From Streptomyces sp. SUK 48 (lineage in GTDB: Bacteria > Actinomycetota > Actinomycetes > Streptomycetales > Streptomycetaceae), in contig NZ_CP045740.1 of NCBI RefSeq assembly GCF_009650765.1, positions 6,982,001 to 7,046,000 on the forward strand: DNA of 64,000 bases. The letters run 5' to 3'. The notes below the pieces were generated by a model. It was not told the origin of the DNA and ran no database searches. It saw nothing but the letters and a program-made list of their open reading frames with translations. This document shows, one piece after another, positions 31,883-42,315 of this stretch; the stretch's first letter is position 1, and every line of letters begins with the position of its first letter. Position numbers and translations under genes: made by a program.

Positions 31883-33073
31883 CTACGGCTCGAAGGCCAC
31901 CGGGTCGTCGAAATACGCTTTGAGCAGCGGCGCGGCGGCCGCGGTGAACAGGGCCTGCGGCCCGAGCCCGGTGTGGCCGAGGCGCGCCTCGACGTCCGGG
32001 GCACTGTGGGCCGCGGCGCGCGCGGCCGCCCGAGTGACCGGAGGGTACCGGTCGTCGCGGCCCGGGAGCGTGCCGGCGATCACGACCCGCTCCGGGTTCG
32101 CCAGGTCGAAGAAGACGGCCGCGGCTCGGCCAATGCCTTCGGCCCGGGCGGTCAGCAGGGCGTCGGCCGTGGCATCGCCCTGCTCGGCGAGCCGGAAGAA
32201 CTCGTCGGTGCTGCGCAGGTCACCCGGCAGTCCGGCGGCGCGGGCACGGTCGAGCAGGGCGGGGTCGGCCGTCTCGGCCTGGAGGCAGCCGGTCGCCCCG
32301 CAGGTGCACGGGCTGCCGCCGACCGGTCGCACGACCAGGTGCGCGACGCTTCCGGCGGAGGACCGCAGGCCGAGCAGCAGCGTGCCGTTGACCATGATCG
32401 CGGCATCGACGACATTGCCGATGTGCAGCTCGGCCAGGTTGCGCACACCGCGCGCCGCGCCGAGCCTGGCCTCGGCCAGTGCCAGGCCGCGCACGTGGCT
32501 CTCCAAGAGCACCGGCAGTCCGAAGCCCCGGCCGATCGCCTCCGTGAGGGGGACGTCGTTCCAGCCCAGCGCGGGGTGCTCGACGACGGTTCCGCCGTCC
32601 ACCCAGCCGCCGGTGACGATGCTGATGCCGACCACTCGGCTCGGCGAGGCGCGGATCGCCTTGCTCAGCAGCTTGCGCGCGGCGGCTACCACGGCGGACG
32701 GCGCGGGGTCGGGGTGGGGGACGTCGGCCTCGCAGTGGACGCTCCCGCCGAGGTCGACCAGGCCGACCCGCAGGTGGGTGGCGCCGATGTGGACGGCCGC
32801 GACCATGCGGGCGTCCGCGACGAAGGCCAGGGGCACCTTGGGCCGTCCGATCTCGGCCGACTGGCCGTTCTGCGGGCCCTCGGCGACCAGTCCCAGCTCC
32901 AGCAGACGGGCGCTGAGCCGCGAGGCCGTGGCGGCCCCGCTGCCGAGCCGGGTGGCGATCTCGGAAGGGGCGAGCGGCCCGTGGTCGCGCAGCAGTGTGA
33001 CCATCGCCGCGAGATTCTCGCGGCTCAGGTCGCCGACCGCCCGTACCGGCCGCCGTCCGGCAGTGCCTGCCAC
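31883..33073 (-). CDS. ROK-family transcriptional regulator
   Basis: 396 residues from ATG 33073. An N-terminal winged helix (LRDHGPLAPSEIATRLGSGAATASRL) is followed by the ROK sugar-kinase-like fold: VHIGATHLRVGLVDLGG (phosphate-like loop), LAELHIGNVVDAAIMVNGTLL and a zinc motif with two of the usual Cys in SPCTCGATGCLQAE. The substrate Asp/Glu-His region is altered (GSVAHLVV, not E-x-G-H), which fits a regulator and not a kinase. No sugar operon adjoins it, so the regulon is unknown. It is distinct from the XylR-like ROK protein at 42462. Confidence 0.85.
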   Translation of the reverse strand: MAGTAGRRPVRAVGDLSRENLAAMVTLLRDHGPLAPSEIATRLGSGAATASRLSARLLELGLVAEGPQNGQSAEIGRPKVPLAFVADARMVAAVHIGATHLRVGLVDLGGSVHCEADVPHPDPAPSAVVAAARKLLSKAIRASPSRVVGISIVTGGWVDGGTVVEHPALGWNDVPLTEAIGRGFGLPVLLESHVRGLALAEARLGAARGVRNLAELHIGNVVDAAIMVNGTLLLGLRSSAGSVAHLVVRPVGGSPCTCGATGCLQAETADPALLDRARAAGLPGDLRSTDEFFRLAEQGDATADALLTARAEGIGRAAAVFFDLANPERVVIAGTLPGRDDRYPPVTRAAARAAAHSAPDVEARLGHTGLGPQALFTAAAAPLLKAYFDDPVAFEP

Positions 33074-33959
33074 ACGACCGGACCCGAGTTCACGGCTTCA
33101 CCTGCGCAACCTTGCCTGCTCGACGTACATCGCCAGACGCCCCCGCCAGATGAACCGAGCCGGCTCTCGTGAGGGCGCTTCGGTATCCCTCTCTGGCGCG
33201 CATCGCTATGTTCAAGGCGGCGACGTCTGCGCATCCCGTCCCCGGTGGGTCCCGCCAACCCCGAGTTTGTAGCAGGAAGCCCCGATCGAGGTACGCCCAT
33301 GGCCGCGTGCCGATAGCTATTGGCAACAGGGTGCAGCAGGAACTACGAGGCAGATCGCCCACGGCAGACAAAAAAAGATTCCAAAAGACTGGAACCTACG
33401 CAGAGACCATGTCAACCTGCAACGTTCCTCGAAGAAGCTGGGTCAGTTGTCAGGGCATCATTCGTTCGTTGTGGCTTGCCGATAATGGGCGTGGCTGTTT
33501 ATGGGAGGCCCGCCATATCCGATTCTCCATTTCTGTCCGGATGCTCAAAAGCACCTTCGTTTTCGGTCTCGACGTCGTCCACGTGGCTCGGTACGGCGGC
33601 TAGGCATGGCATAGGAAGGGGCGGGATCCCAAGGTGCGGGCCGCCGTGGTCGCGTGACGGGGGGCGCAACATAGACCACGATCGCCGGTTAGCCAAACCG
33701 GCGTCCGTGGCGACCATTGGTGGTGTTCCCACTCGGCTGCGCTTGGCGGTGAAGCTGTGGCGGACGCAGTTGGCAGTGCCGCACACGTTCGACAGGAGTT
33801 GACAGGGCGGCGGTTGTCATTTACCACACCAACGACCACGCCTTCATGCCTCGGGTAAGGCTGCCCATCTGTCAGTCCTCAGAACGGACCTCTGGCCTGC
33901 CGATCGATGGCCGCCTGGATTCGCGCATGAAGTCCCACTCGGCGCAAAGGTGATATCGC
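33074..33959. other. 0.9-kb gene-free stretch of lower GC
   Basis: No open frame here has recognisable protein text, codon bias or ribosome sites. The part 33300-33560 is notably A/T-rich (runs such as ACAAAAAAAGATTCC). It separates the ROK gene from the excisionase and probably holds att-like or regulatory DNA of the integrated element, but no tRNA gene or flanking direct repeat could be identified by eye. Confidence 0.5.
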
Positions 33960-34157
33960 ATGGCCCGTCCTCCGGCGCTAAAGCTGGCCGAGGTCCTGAC
34001 GGAAATTCGCATGAATCCGTCAGCGTTCTATCGAATGCGCGCTCGCGGGCAGGCGCCCCGAATGATCAAGCTACCCAATGGCGAACTCCGATGTCGCCGC
34101 GCCGACCTGGACGCGTGGTGGGACATGTGTGAGAGGGATTCCGACTCTTGGCGATGA
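33960..34157 (+). CDS. xis: excisionase-like helix-turn-helix protein
   Basis: 65 residues from ATG 33960. The text LAEVLTEIRMNPSAFYRMRARGQAPRMIKL then GELRCRRADLDAWW is the MerR/AlpA-like winged helix of Streptomyces excisionases (R-x-D-L-D-x-W-W ending). Its stop overlaps the integrase start (ATGA at 34154-34157), the normal xis-int coupling of actinomycete integrative elements. It would bend DNA at the attachment site to drive excision. The partner integrase is frameshifted. Confidence 0.82.
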   Translation: MARPPALKLAEVLTEIRMNPSAFYRMRARGQAPRMIKLPNGELRCRRADLDAWWDMCERDSDSWR

Positions 34158-35541
34158 GTTACAACGTCCGCTTCTGGGACATACGGGAGCGCCCTCATTG
34201 GCGCAAACCGTTCATGGTCCGGTGGACGGTCAACGGGCGTGAAAAATCAGAGTCGTTCATGACTCTCGGGCTCGCCGACAGCAGACGGTCAAAGCTGCTG
34301 ACAGCAGCGCGTGACGGTGAGCCTTTCGATGAGCACACGGGTTTGCCAGCGTCCGGGCTACGCGCTATCAAGCAGCGGACCACGTGGTACGACCTTGCCC
34401 ACGAGTACCTCGACCAACGGTGGGACCGTACGCCAGGCAATACCCGCCGCACCCTGGCCGACGCCTTCGCCACTATCACGTCTGCCCTGGTGCGTCCCGG
34501 CGCAATGTATCCGGAGCCACGGGTCCTGCGGCGCGCGCTGTACTCGTGGGCATTCAACAAAAACGCATGGGCGGAGGAGCCCACCGAGGAGTGGCGGAAC
34601 GCCCTCAACTGGTTGAAGCGCAACTCTTTGCCCGTCAGGGCACTCGCAGAAGCTGATGTGTTGCGACGGGCACTGGACGCCCTGTGCAGCAAGCTGGACG
34701 GAAAGGCGGCAGCGGCCAAGACGGCGCGGCGCAAGCGCGCCGCGTTCAGCGAAGTGCTCAACACGGCCGTCGAAAAAGGCTACTTCACAGAAAATCCACT
34801 CAACGGGATCAGGTGGATCGCTCCAGCAGTCAACGAGGCAGTGGATCCGGCAGCGGTTCCCAACCCCGCGCAGGTCGCCCGGCTGCTCGCGGCGGTTGCT
34901 CAGCAGCGCGGGCGGGACCCTCATCTGGAGGCGTTCTTCGGATGCATCTACTACGCGGCCATGCGGCCCGCAGAGGTCATTCACCTCCGGCACGATCGGT
35001 GCCACCTCCCCAAGACGGGTGGGGACTGCTCAATCTGTCGGGCGGCGTCGTCACTGCGGGAAAGGAGTGGACGGACGACGGCGCGGTGCACGAGATCCAC
35101 TCGCTCAAGCACCGAGCGGCCACGGCCACCCGGCCTGTGCCCATTCCGCCGCAGTTCGTGCGCCTCCTTCTGGCTCACATCGAACTGTTCGGCGTGGCGG
35201 CGGATGGCCGACTGTTCCGGAACCAGGCGGGCAAGTACGTGGATGCGGCTGCCTATGGCATGACGTGGGGGCGTGCACGGAAACACGTTCTGACCCGGAC
35301 GGAGCTGGCCTCCGGCCTGGCCAAGCGGCCCTATGACCTCCGGCACGCAGGGATCTCGTTCTGGCTTTACTCCGGTGTGGACCCGGCCGAATGTGCGCGC
35401 CGTGCGGGCCAGAGCATCGAGGTACTTTTTCGCTTCTACGCCAAGTTCTTGGACGGTGTCCGGGAGCAGGCCAATCGCCTCATCGAGCAGTCGATGGAGG
35501 AGTGGGACCGTGTCAATCAGGGCCCGTCACGCGCTGGCTGA
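34154..35541 (+). pseudogene. int: tyrosine recombinase (phage-type integrase) with one frameshift
   Basis: From ATG 34154 (TTG 34148 possible). The N-terminal part (YNVRFWDIRERPHWRKPFMVRW) and core-binding part are intact. In the catalytic domain the first Arg is in YAAMRPAEVIHLRHDRC; the frame then changes at about 35020-35025 (ACGGGTGGGGACTG) and continues one frame over with EIHSLKHRAATATRPVPIPP, the His/Arg box YDLRHAGISFWLYSGV and the Tyr nucleophile in LFRFYAKFLDG. A single-base change would restore a protein of about 460 residues. All catalytic residues survive but are split, so excision is probably lost unless the frameshift is a sequencing error. Confidence 0.85.
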
Positions 35542-35654
35542 GCCCGGGTTTTGGTCCGTCACTGGTCCGGAAGTCCTGGTCAGAGGTGGGATAGCCGAGG
35601 GAGAAACTGGGAGTTACAGGGTAATCTGGACCTCGCTCTGAATGAGTCGAGTGG

Positions 35655-35696
35655 AAGGCGCCTGACCGGCAAAAGACCAGGTCAGATGCCTTTTTC
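35655..35696 (-). terminator. strong bidirectional hairpin terminator
   Basis: AAGGC-GC-CTGACC (35655-35666) pairs with GGTCAG-AT-GCCTTTTT (35680-35696): a long stem ending in five T on the plus strand and beginning with A/G on the other. It separates the integrase from the convergent aldehyde dehydrogenase and can stop transcripts from both. Confidence 0.75.
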
Positions 35697-35703
35697 CGTG
35701 CCT

Positions 35704-37227
35704 CTAGAAGAAGCCCAGCTTCTTCGGCGAGTACGACACCAGGAGGTTCTTTGTCTGCTGGTAGTGGTCCAGCATCATCTTGTGCGTCTCGCGGCCGATG
35801 CCGGACTGCTTGTAGCCGCCGAAGGCCGCGTGTGCCGGGTAGGCGTGGTAGCAGTTGGTCCAGACACGGCCCGCCTGGATCGCGCGGCCCGCGCGGTAGG
35901 CGGTGTTGGCGTCCCGGGTCCACACACCCGCGCCGAGCCCGTACAGCGTGTCGTTGGCGATCTTGATGGCGTCGTCGAAGTCGTCGAAGGAGGCCACCGA
36001 GACGACCGGGCCGAAGATCTCCTCCTGGAAGACCCGCATCCGGTTGTCGCCCTCGAAGATGGTCGGCTGCACGTAGTAGCCGCCCTTCAACTCGCCCTCG
36101 TGCTCGATGCGTTCGCCACCCGTGAGGACCTTCGCGCCCTCCTGCCGGCCGATGTCCAGGTAGGAGAGGATCTTCTCCAGCTGGTCGTTGGATGCCTGGG
36201 CGCCGATCATCGTGTCCGTGTCGAGCGGGTGCCCCGGCTTGATCTGCCGGGTGCGCTCGACCGCGGCCGCCAGGAACTCCGCGTAGTGGCCGCGCTGGAC
36301 GAGCGCCCGGGACGGGCAGGTGCACACCTCGCCCTGGTTGAGCGCGAACATCGTGAAGCCTTCCAGCGCCTTGTCGCGGAAGTCGTCGTCGTGCGCCCAC
36401 ACGTCGTCGAAGAAGATGTTCGGCGACTTGCCACCCAGTTCCAGCGTGACCGGCTTGATGTTCTCCGAGGCGTACTGCATGATCAGCCGCCCCGTCGTGG
36501 TCTCCCCGGTGAACGCCACCTTCGCCACCCGCGGACTCGACGCCAGCGGCTTGCCCGCCTCGACACCGAAGCCGTTGACGATGTTCAGCACGCCCGGCGG
36601 CAGCAGATCCGCGATCAGGCTCACCCAGTAGTGGATGGACGCCGGGGTCTGCTCGGCCGGCTTGAGCACCACCGCGTTGCCCGCGGCGAGCGCCGGCGCC
36701 AGCTTCCACGTGGCCATCAGGATCGGGAAGTTCCACGGAATAATCTGCGCGACGACCCCGAGCGGCTCATGGAAGTGGTACGCCACCGTGTCGTCGTCGA
36801 TCTCGCCCAGCGACCCCTCCTGCGCCCGGATCGCCCCGGCGAAGTACCGGAAGTGGTCGATCGCCAGGGGGATGTCCGCCGCCAGCGTTTCCCGCACCGG
36901 CTTGCCGTTCTCCCAGCTCTCCGCCACCGCGAGGGCTTCGAGGTTGGCCTCCATGCGGTCGGCGATCTTCCGCAGGATGTCCGAGCGCTCCGTCACCGAC
37001 GTGCGACCCCACCCCGGGGCGGCCGCGTGCGCCGCGTCCAGCGCCCGCTCCACGTCCTCCGCGGTGCCGCGCGCGATCTCGGTGAACGGCAGTCCGTTGA
37101 CCGGCGACGGGTTCTCGAAGTACTGCCCGCGCGCCGGCGGCACGTACTCGCCGCCGATGAAGTGGTCGTAGCGCGACTGGTAGGAGACGATCGCGCCCTC
37201 GGTGCCCGGCGCCGCGTAACGAGTCAT
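35704..37227 (-). CDS. NAD(P)-dependent aldehyde dehydrogenase
   Basis: 507 residues from ATG 37227. Full-length [32 protein letters not shown] (cofactor site with the Asn), [11 protein letters not shown], the general base in [11 protein letters not shown], the catalytic Cys in [17 protein letters not shown] and [13 protein letters not shown] near the end. The N-terminus ([12 protein letters not shown]) and the C-terminal KKLGFF match AldA/ExaC-type acetaldehyde dehydrogenases. The next gene upstream encodes a GAF-domain AcoR-like regulator, the usual partner for alcohol/acetoin/aldehyde catabolism, which likely controls it. Confidence 0.93.
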   Translation of the reverse strand: MTRYAAPGTEGAIVSYQSRYDHFIGGEYVPPARGQYFENPSPVNGLPFTEIARGTAEDVERALDAAHAAAPGWGRTSVTERSDILRKIADRMEANLEALAVAESWENGKPVRETLAADIPLAIDHFRYFAGAIRAQEGSLGEIDDDTVAYHFHEPLGVVAQIIPWNFPILMATWKLAPALAAGNAVVLKPAEQTPASIHYWVSLIADLLPPGVLNIVNGFGVEAGKPLASSPRVAKVAFTGETTTGRLIMQYASENIKPVTLELGGKSPNIFFDDVWAHDDDFRDKALEGFTMFALNQGEVCTCPSRALVQRGHYAEFLAAAVERTRQIKPGHPLDTDTMIGAQASNDQLEKILSYLDIGRQEGAKVLTGGERIEHEGELKGGYYVQPTIFEGDNRMRVFQEEIFGPVVSVASFDDFDDAIKIANDTLYGLGAGVWTRDANTAYRAGRAIQAGRVWTNCYHAYPAHAAFGGYKQSGIGRETHKMMLDHYQQTKNLLVSYSPKKLGFF

Positions 37228-37283
37228 CCTGGTGTGCCTCCCGGTGCAGCGCTGCCCGCCCTTGGGCAGCTCTCGGCGCGAGG

Positions 37284-38591
37284 CTAGGCGGGCGGACGTT
37301 GCAAGTACGTTGCGCCCCGGGACCATCCTCCCTCCCATGCGGTCGGCACCGCCAACTCCGCCTCCAGCGAGGCCAGCCGGGCCCGCACGGACGGCGTCGG
37401 ACGCACCGTCGCGAGCGCCCGCCACACCTCGATGTCGTCCTCGCCCCACGGCGCGTGCGCCCAGTCGGCCAGCAGATCGGGATCGCGGTGCGCGACCAGC
37501 GCCGTCCGCAGCCCCCGCGCGAGCCGCTCCCGCAGCCGTACGATCGCCGGGGCCTGCGAACCGGGCAGCAGCGGACCGGTGTATGCCTCGGCCGCCGCGG
37601 TGAGCGCCCCCGACGCCAGCCGCCGCTCCACCACGGTCGCGTCCGCGTCGACCGCGGCCGTCAGCCGGTACGGCCGCGAAGCCAGCAGCCCAGGCATCAA
37701 CGACCGCCGCAGACGTGCCAGTTCGGCCCGCAACGTCACCGGAGTCACCGACTCGTCCGCGTACAGCGCGCACAGCAACGCGTCACCCGTCAGCCCCTCG
37801 GGGCGCCGCGACAGCAGCAGCACGATCTCGCTGTGCCGACGGCTCAGCCTCATCCGCCGCCCCTGGAAGGCCAGTTCGGCCTCGTCCCGGCCCAGCGCGC
37901 GGAGCATCGGCGCGTCCGCGGCACACCGTGCCGGAGCGAGCAGCGCCAACTGCGCCTCCGCCGCCCGCGCCACGGCCTGCACGAACCCCAGGCTGTGCGG
38001 ATGCGCCAGTCCGTCCCCGCCGGTGACGTCCACGGCGCCCAGCACCCGCCCCGTGCGCGGATCGTGCACCGGAGCGGCCACGCACGTCCAGGGCTGCACC
38101 CGCCGGGTGAAGTGCTCCGCCGCGAACACCTGCACCGGCCGGTCCAGCGCCACCGCGGTCCCCGGCGCGTTGGTGCCCACCGCGGCCTCCGACCAGCGCG
38201 CCCCCGGTACGAAGTTCATCGCGTCCGCCCGCCGCCGCGCCGCCGGATGCCCCTCGACCCACAGCAGCCTGCCCTGCGCGTCGCACACCGCGAGCAACTG
38301 CTCGTCCTCCGCGGCGAACGTGCCCAGCAGCTCCCGGAACAGCGGCATCACCCGGGCCAGCGGATGCTCCGCCCGATAGGCGCCGAGGTCGCCGTCGGAC
38401 AACTCCACACACGCCGTGCCGTCCGGTACGACCCCGGCCCGCGCGCTGCGCCGCCAGGACTCCGCCACCACCGACCGCACCGGGCGCGGCACCGAGCCCA
38501 CCGTGGTGAACGTCTCGTGCGCGCGGCGCAGCGCCCGGACCCGCTCGGCGGGATCGGCCCCCGGTTCCAGGGCCACCCACGGATCGGTCAA
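37284..38591 (-). CDS. GAF-domain transcriptional regulator next to aldehyde dehydrogenase
   Basis: 435 residues from TTG 38591, chosen for GGGGAGG 5 nt upstream. Residues 20-270 are AcoR-like: [27 protein letters not shown], a GAF sensor ([74 protein letters not shown]). No AAA domain follows; there is instead a winged-helix-type C-terminal region ([33 protein letters not shown]). So it is an activator or repressor of the non-sigma-54 type, common in Streptomyces. It lies 56 bp upstream of aldA in the same direction. Confidence 0.82.
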   Translation of the reverse strand: MTDPWVALEPGADPAERVRALRRAHETFTTVGSVPRPVRSVVAESWRRSARAGVVPDGTACVELSDGDLGAYRAEHPLARVMPLFRELLGTFAAEDEQLLAVCDAQGRLLWVEGHPAARRRADAMNFVPGARWSEAAVGTNAPGTAVALDRPVQVFAAEHFTRRVQPWTCVAAPVHDPRTGRVLGAVDVTGGDGLAHPHSLGFVQAVARAAEAQLALLAPARCAADAPMLRALGRDEAELAFQGRRMRLSRRHSEIVLLLSRRPEGLTGDALLCALYADESVTPVTLRAELARLRRSLMPGLLASRPYRLTAAVDADATVVERRLASGALTAAAEAYTGPLLPGSQAPAIVRLRERLARGLRTALVAHRDPDLLADWAHAPWGEDDIEVWRALATVRPTPSVRARLASLEAELAVPTAWEGGWSRGATYLQRPPA

Positions 38592-38694
38592 CTCGGCCTC
38601 CCCGGACGGTGTTACGGCGATGATCCGGCTGGGACCATCGTCACGTGCCGTGTCCGCGCAGACAACCGGTGTGACGCCGGTCCGGGGATCTGCG

Positions 38695-39297
38695 CTAGGC
38701 GAAGTTGACGAGTTTGATGTAGCGGACCCAGTCCCAGCTGGGGCCGGGATCGGTGTGGTCGGTGCCCGGTACCTGGTAGTGGCCGATGATGTGCTCCCTG
38801 TCCTTGGGGATGCCGTACCTGTCGCAGACGGACGCGGTGAGCTTCGCCGACTGCTCGTAGAGGGCGTTGGTGAAGTAGGCGGGCTGGTCCACCCAGCCCT
38901 CGTGCTCGATGCCGACACTGCGGGTGTTGTAGCTCCAGTTGCCCGCGTGCCAGGCGATGTCGCTCTCGCGCACGCACTGGGCGACGTGTCCGTCCGCCGA
39001 CCGCACCAGGTAATGCGCGGTCACCTGCTTCTCCGGGTTCTGGAAGATGGCCAGGGCGTTGGCGTAGGTCTCCTGGGTGACATGGATGATGACCCGGTCG
39101 ATCGCGTAGGTGCCGGGCCGGTTGGAGTCCGTGTAGTTGGCGGTGCTGGCGGGCACCCACTCGGCGGGCGGGTAGTCGACGGAACCGCTCGCACCGGCCT
39201 GCGGTTCGGGAAGCAGCGCGTACGGCACGGCGGCGAGCGCCGCGCCCTTCAGGAACCATCGTCTGCTCGGTCGCGGTCTTTCCCGGTCCATGTCCAT
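38695..39297 (-). CDS. Tat-exported N-acetylmuramoyl-L-alanine amidase (PGRP/amidase-2)
   Basis: 200 residues from ATG 39297. It carries a twin-arginine signal (SRRWFLKGAALAAVPYALL). The amidase-2 domain has its zinc His in YAIDRVIIHVTQET, then VTAHYLVRSADGHVAQCV, DIAWHAGNWSYNTRSVGIEHEGW and the second zinc His plus Asp/His in HIIGHYQVPGTDHTDPGPSW. Compared with typical PGRPs it is minimal, without a cell-wall binding repeat. It should cleave the amide between muramic acid and the stem peptide outside the cell. It stands alone. Confidence 0.9.
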   Translation of the reverse strand: MDMDRERPRPSRRWFLKGAALAAVPYALLPEPQAGASGSVDYPPAEWVPASTANYTDSNRPGTYAIDRVIIHVTQETYANALAIFQNPEKQVTAHYLVRSADGHVAQCVRESDIAWHAGNWSYNTRSVGIEHEGWVDQPAYFTNALYEQSAKLTASVCDRYGIPKDREHIIGHYQVPGTDHTDPGPSWDWVRYIKLVNFA

Positions 39298-39486
39298 CGT
39301 GGCATGCCTTTCTGGAGTGGGGAGTCGGGGCGTGATGGGAGTACGGCTGTGGTGCTTCCTGCGTGCTCGGAAAGGGGGCTCGGGGAGGGCGGGAGGAGGA
39401 CGGCGCTCGTGCGGCAGGGGCGCGGGGGTACGGGGATGCCGGGTGGGCGCAGGGGGTGTGCGTGCGCGGTGTCTCGTGGCCGGTCG

Positions 39487-40500
39487 TCAGCCGCGCAGCG
39501 TCCGTGCGGCCTCCCGGAGCCGCGCGTGCACACCCCGGTAGGTCTCCCGCGCGGGCAGCCACTCCTTGCGGAGCTTGGCCACGCACGTGTAGTTCGTGTC
39601 GCACACGTTCGCCAGCGGTGACTCGACCGTCTGGGTGGCGAACTGGTAGGCGTCCAGCTCGCTGAACCCGTAGTCGCTGACCAGCCAGCGCACCAGGTCC
39701 GCCTGCGATATCCGGAACGCGTCCTCCAGCGGGCGCGCCGAGCCGGTCGAGACGATGTGCGTGTCCGACTCCAGCCGGGGCCACGGGGTCGCGACGCCCT
39801 TGAGGAGGTCGACGATCACCACGGTGTTCATCGCGCACTCCACCGCCACCCCGCAGGTCTCGCCCTCGCCCTGGCGGGCGTGCCCGTCGCCGAGGCTGAG
39901 CAGGGCGCCCTCCACATTGACCCCGAGGTAGCAGGTGACCCCGGCGCGCATCTCGGGCGTGTCCATGTTGCCGCCGTGCGCGTCCGGGACCAGCGCCGAG
40001 CGGACCTCCAGGTTGGCCGGCGCCACACCGACCGTGCCGTGCATCGGCTCCAGGGGCAGCTCCCTCTCGAAGTCGCTGTCCCGGGACCGGAAGAGGGCGG
40101 TGCGCCGGGCACGGTCCAGCTCCCAGATCCAGACCCGTTCCGGCAGCGGCGGCTGGAGCGAGGCGGTGGCGTGGGTGGAGGTGAGCGCCCCGAAGAGGGG
40201 GACCGTCGTGGACGCCGCCCAGTCGCGGGCCGGTTCGATCGACACGAAGTGCACGGCCACCGTGTCGCCGGGTTCCGCGCCCTCGATGTGGAAGGGGCCG
40301 GTCTGGGGATTGAGGAACGGGAACTCGCAGACCTCGGACACCAGGTCCTTCTCGGAGCGGACCCGGCCGGCGAAGCAGTCCTCGGTGAACAGGTCGAGCA
40401 CCGTGCCGGGTGCGACGCGGGCCACGGGGGCCGCGCCGCCGAACGTCCAGGCGTACTCGTCCGGCTCAGGTCGCACGGTGAGGATCCGGGGGTCGGTCAT
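39487..40500 (-). CDS. acetamidase/formamidase family protein
   Basis: 337 residues from ATG 40500. Text typical of FmdA/AmdA: GTVLDLFTEDCFAGRV, FPFLNPQTGPFHIEGAEPGDTVAVHFVSIEP, PLEPMHGTVGVAPAN, the metal-site region VPDAHGGNMDTPEMRAGVTCYLGVNVEGALLSLGDGHARQGEGE and ESPLANVCDTNY near the end. This hydrolyses formamide or acetamide to ammonia and acid. It lies just downstream of an APC permease gene (162 bp), so the pair probably imports and degrades an amide or amino-acid derivative for nitrogen. Confidence 0.9.
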   Translation of the reverse strand: MTDPRILTVRPEPDEYAWTFGGAAPVARVAPGTVLDLFTEDCFAGRVRSEKDLVSEVCEFPFLNPQTGPFHIEGAEPGDTVAVHFVSIEPARDWAASTTVPLFGALTSTHATASLQPPLPERVWIWELDRARRTALFRSRDSDFERELPLEPMHGTVGVAPANLEVRSALVPDAHGGNMDTPEMRAGVTCYLGVNVEGALLSLGDGHARQGEGETCGVAVECAMNTVVIVDLLKGVATPWPRLESDTHIVSTGSARPLEDAFRISQADLVRWLVSDYGFSELDAYQFATQTVESPLANVCDTNYTCVAKLRKEWLPARETYRGVHARLREAARTLRG

Positions 40501-40662
40501 CGTGTCGTGGGTCCCTTCTGGTGGGGCGGCCTCAAGGAGAGGGCCGCGGGGAGAATGCGGGCCGCCGGGCGGGAGAGGCGGCGTGGTCGTGGCGTGGCGT
40601 GGTGTTCGGCGGGCGGGACCGGGGATCACCGCGCACCGGGCGGTCGTACGCCATGGCATCGG

Positions 40663-42159
40663 TCAGAGGCCCGGTCGGCGGATCACGGCGCCGTCCTGCC
40701 GCGGGTCGGACGGGGCGTCCTCCTCGATGTGCACACGCGCGATCTCCGCTATGCGCTCGGGGTATCGCCGGGTCAGGATCAGCAGCACGACCACGCCCGC
40801 CGCCATCCAGACGCCGACGATCGGTCCCGCGTAGGACACCGGAGCCGTCAGCTTGGTCACGAAGTCGAACACCGGCAGGCCGGCCGCCGTCAGCAGCGCC
40901 GGGACGAAGGCGGCGACACCCAGCACCGGGAACAGCAGATGCCGTACCGGCTTGAGGGCACCGCCGCCCACCCGTATGAAGTGGCCCGCGCACGCGAGGT
41001 TCACCACGATGTAGACACCGATGACGACCGTGACGATCACCGTGGCCAGGAGCAGGAACGCGGTCTGGGGACCGTAGCGGAGACCGAGGCCCAGCACCGC
41101 GGCGACGGCCACGACGGTCTGCACCGCGATGCCCGCCACGGGGGAGCGGTGCCGGGGGTGGAGCGTGGCGAGCACCCCGGGCAGGACCCGGATGCGGGCC
41201 AGCGCGAAGGCCGTACGGGTCGACACGTTGGCGTTGGCGTTGGCGTTGGCGATCGTGGAGTTCACCACCGCGAGGAACAGCAGCACCCAGAGGAAGCCGA
41301 ACGAGGCCCGCGCGACCCCCTCCCAGGAAGCGCTGCCCGACACGCCGAACGCGGCGAACCGGTCCGGTCCGAAGTACACGGTCATCGCGTAGGTGGTGAC
41401 GACGTAGAACAGGCCGATGCCCAGAGCCGCGCCCAGTACCGCGCGATGCATCGTCCGCCGGGGCTCGCGCGTTTCCTCCGCGAGCGGTGCCGCCGCCTCG
41501 AATCCGGCGAAGGCCAGCACGGTGTACACGGATCCCGCGAACACCCCGCCGATCCCGGAGTGCCCCGCGGCGGTATGCGAAGTGCCGAAGACGGAAAGGG
41601 TGTTGGCGCCGCCCGCTCTGCCGATCAGCAACGCGGCGAACACCAGGAAGACAAGGATCTCGAAGGCCCCGAGGACGGTGCCGAAGCGGGCCGAGGCGCG
41701 CACGCCCAGGTATCCCGCGACGGCGATCACGGCGGCGCCCGCCAGGGAGTACGGCCACCACAGATCCGCCGGGTACGAGGGCCACTCGTCGTGCAGTGTT
41801 CCCGCCACCGTGAAGCCCAGTTGCAGGAGCAGCAGCGGGGGGACCAGCATCTCCACGAAGACGTAGCCCCAGCCGACGAGGAAGCCGACGGCCGGATGCA
41901 GTCCCCGCGCCGCGTAGGTGGCGACCGAGCCGGCGGCGGGCAGCTCCCGTGCCAGCTCGGCGACGCAGGACGCGGTGAACAGGCAGGCCACCAGGGCGAC
42001 CAGCACGGCCAGCGGCAGGCTGCCGCCCGCGAAGGCCGCGCCGGCCGGGATGGACGCGGCCACCGCGGCGGCCGGCGCCATCGCCGTGATGCTCTGGAAC
42101 AGGACCTCGCGCAACCCGATGGCGTCGCGCCGCAAAGTCCCGGTGCTCTCCCCGCGCAT
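40663..42159 (-). CDS. APC-family amino acid permease
   Basis: 498 residues from ATG 42159 with GGGGGA upstream. About 12 membrane helices; the first (LFQSITAMAPAAAVAASIPAGAAFAGG) is the amino-acid binding helix and ELARELPAAGSVATYAARGLHP is the conserved loop before helix 3. Helix 8 region: AVVNSTIANANANANVSTRTAFALARIRVLPGVLA, in which the Ala-Asn pair is repeated four times by a DNA hexamer. The C-terminal tail is cytoplasmic. Probably imports the substrate of the formamidase-type enzyme downstream. Confidence 0.9.
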   Translation of the reverse strand: MRGESTGTLRRDAIGLREVLFQSITAMAPAAAVAASIPAGAAFAGGSLPLAVLVALVACLFTASCVAELARELPAAGSVATYAARGLHPAVGFLVGWGYVFVEMLVPPLLLLQLGFTVAGTLHDEWPSYPADLWWPYSLAGAAVIAVAGYLGVRASARFGTVLGAFEILVFLVFAALLIGRAGGANTLSVFGTSHTAAGHSGIGGVFAGSVYTVLAFAGFEAAAPLAEETREPRRTMHRAVLGAALGIGLFYVVTTYAMTVYFGPDRFAAFGVSGSASWEGVARASFGFLWVLLFLAVVNSTIANANANANVSTRTAFALARIRVLPGVLATLHPRHRSPVAGIAVQTVVAVAAVLGLGLRYGPQTAFLLLATVIVTVVIGVYIVVNLACAGHFIRVGGGALKPVRHLLFPVLGVAAFVPALLTAAGLPVFDFVTKLTAPVSYAGPIVGVWMAAGVVVLLILTRRYPERIAEIARVHIEEDAPSDPRQDGAVIRRPGL

Positions 42160-42315
42160 GCGTCCCCCGATATCTGTCCGTCCGGTGCCGCCCGGTCTGG
42201 GCGAAGGCCGCGCAAATCGCCAGGTCCACGCCGGGTCTGACGCTCCGGCAGCGCGTGCCTCGTGCGCTTCACGGTACGGCGCGGGCGGGCCGGGCAGAAG
42301 GGTGCGCCACGGTTC

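Noticed and set aside
33074..33959. A tRNA gene or attL site next to the excisionase.
   Set aside because: No cloverleaf, TTCGA loop or duplicated 3' tRNA end was found by eye; a computed scan (tRNAscan-SE) would decide.
34985..35060. Programmed frameshift in the integrase.
   Set aside because: No slippery heptamer or downstream stem is evident, and tyrosine integrases of this type are normally a single frame.
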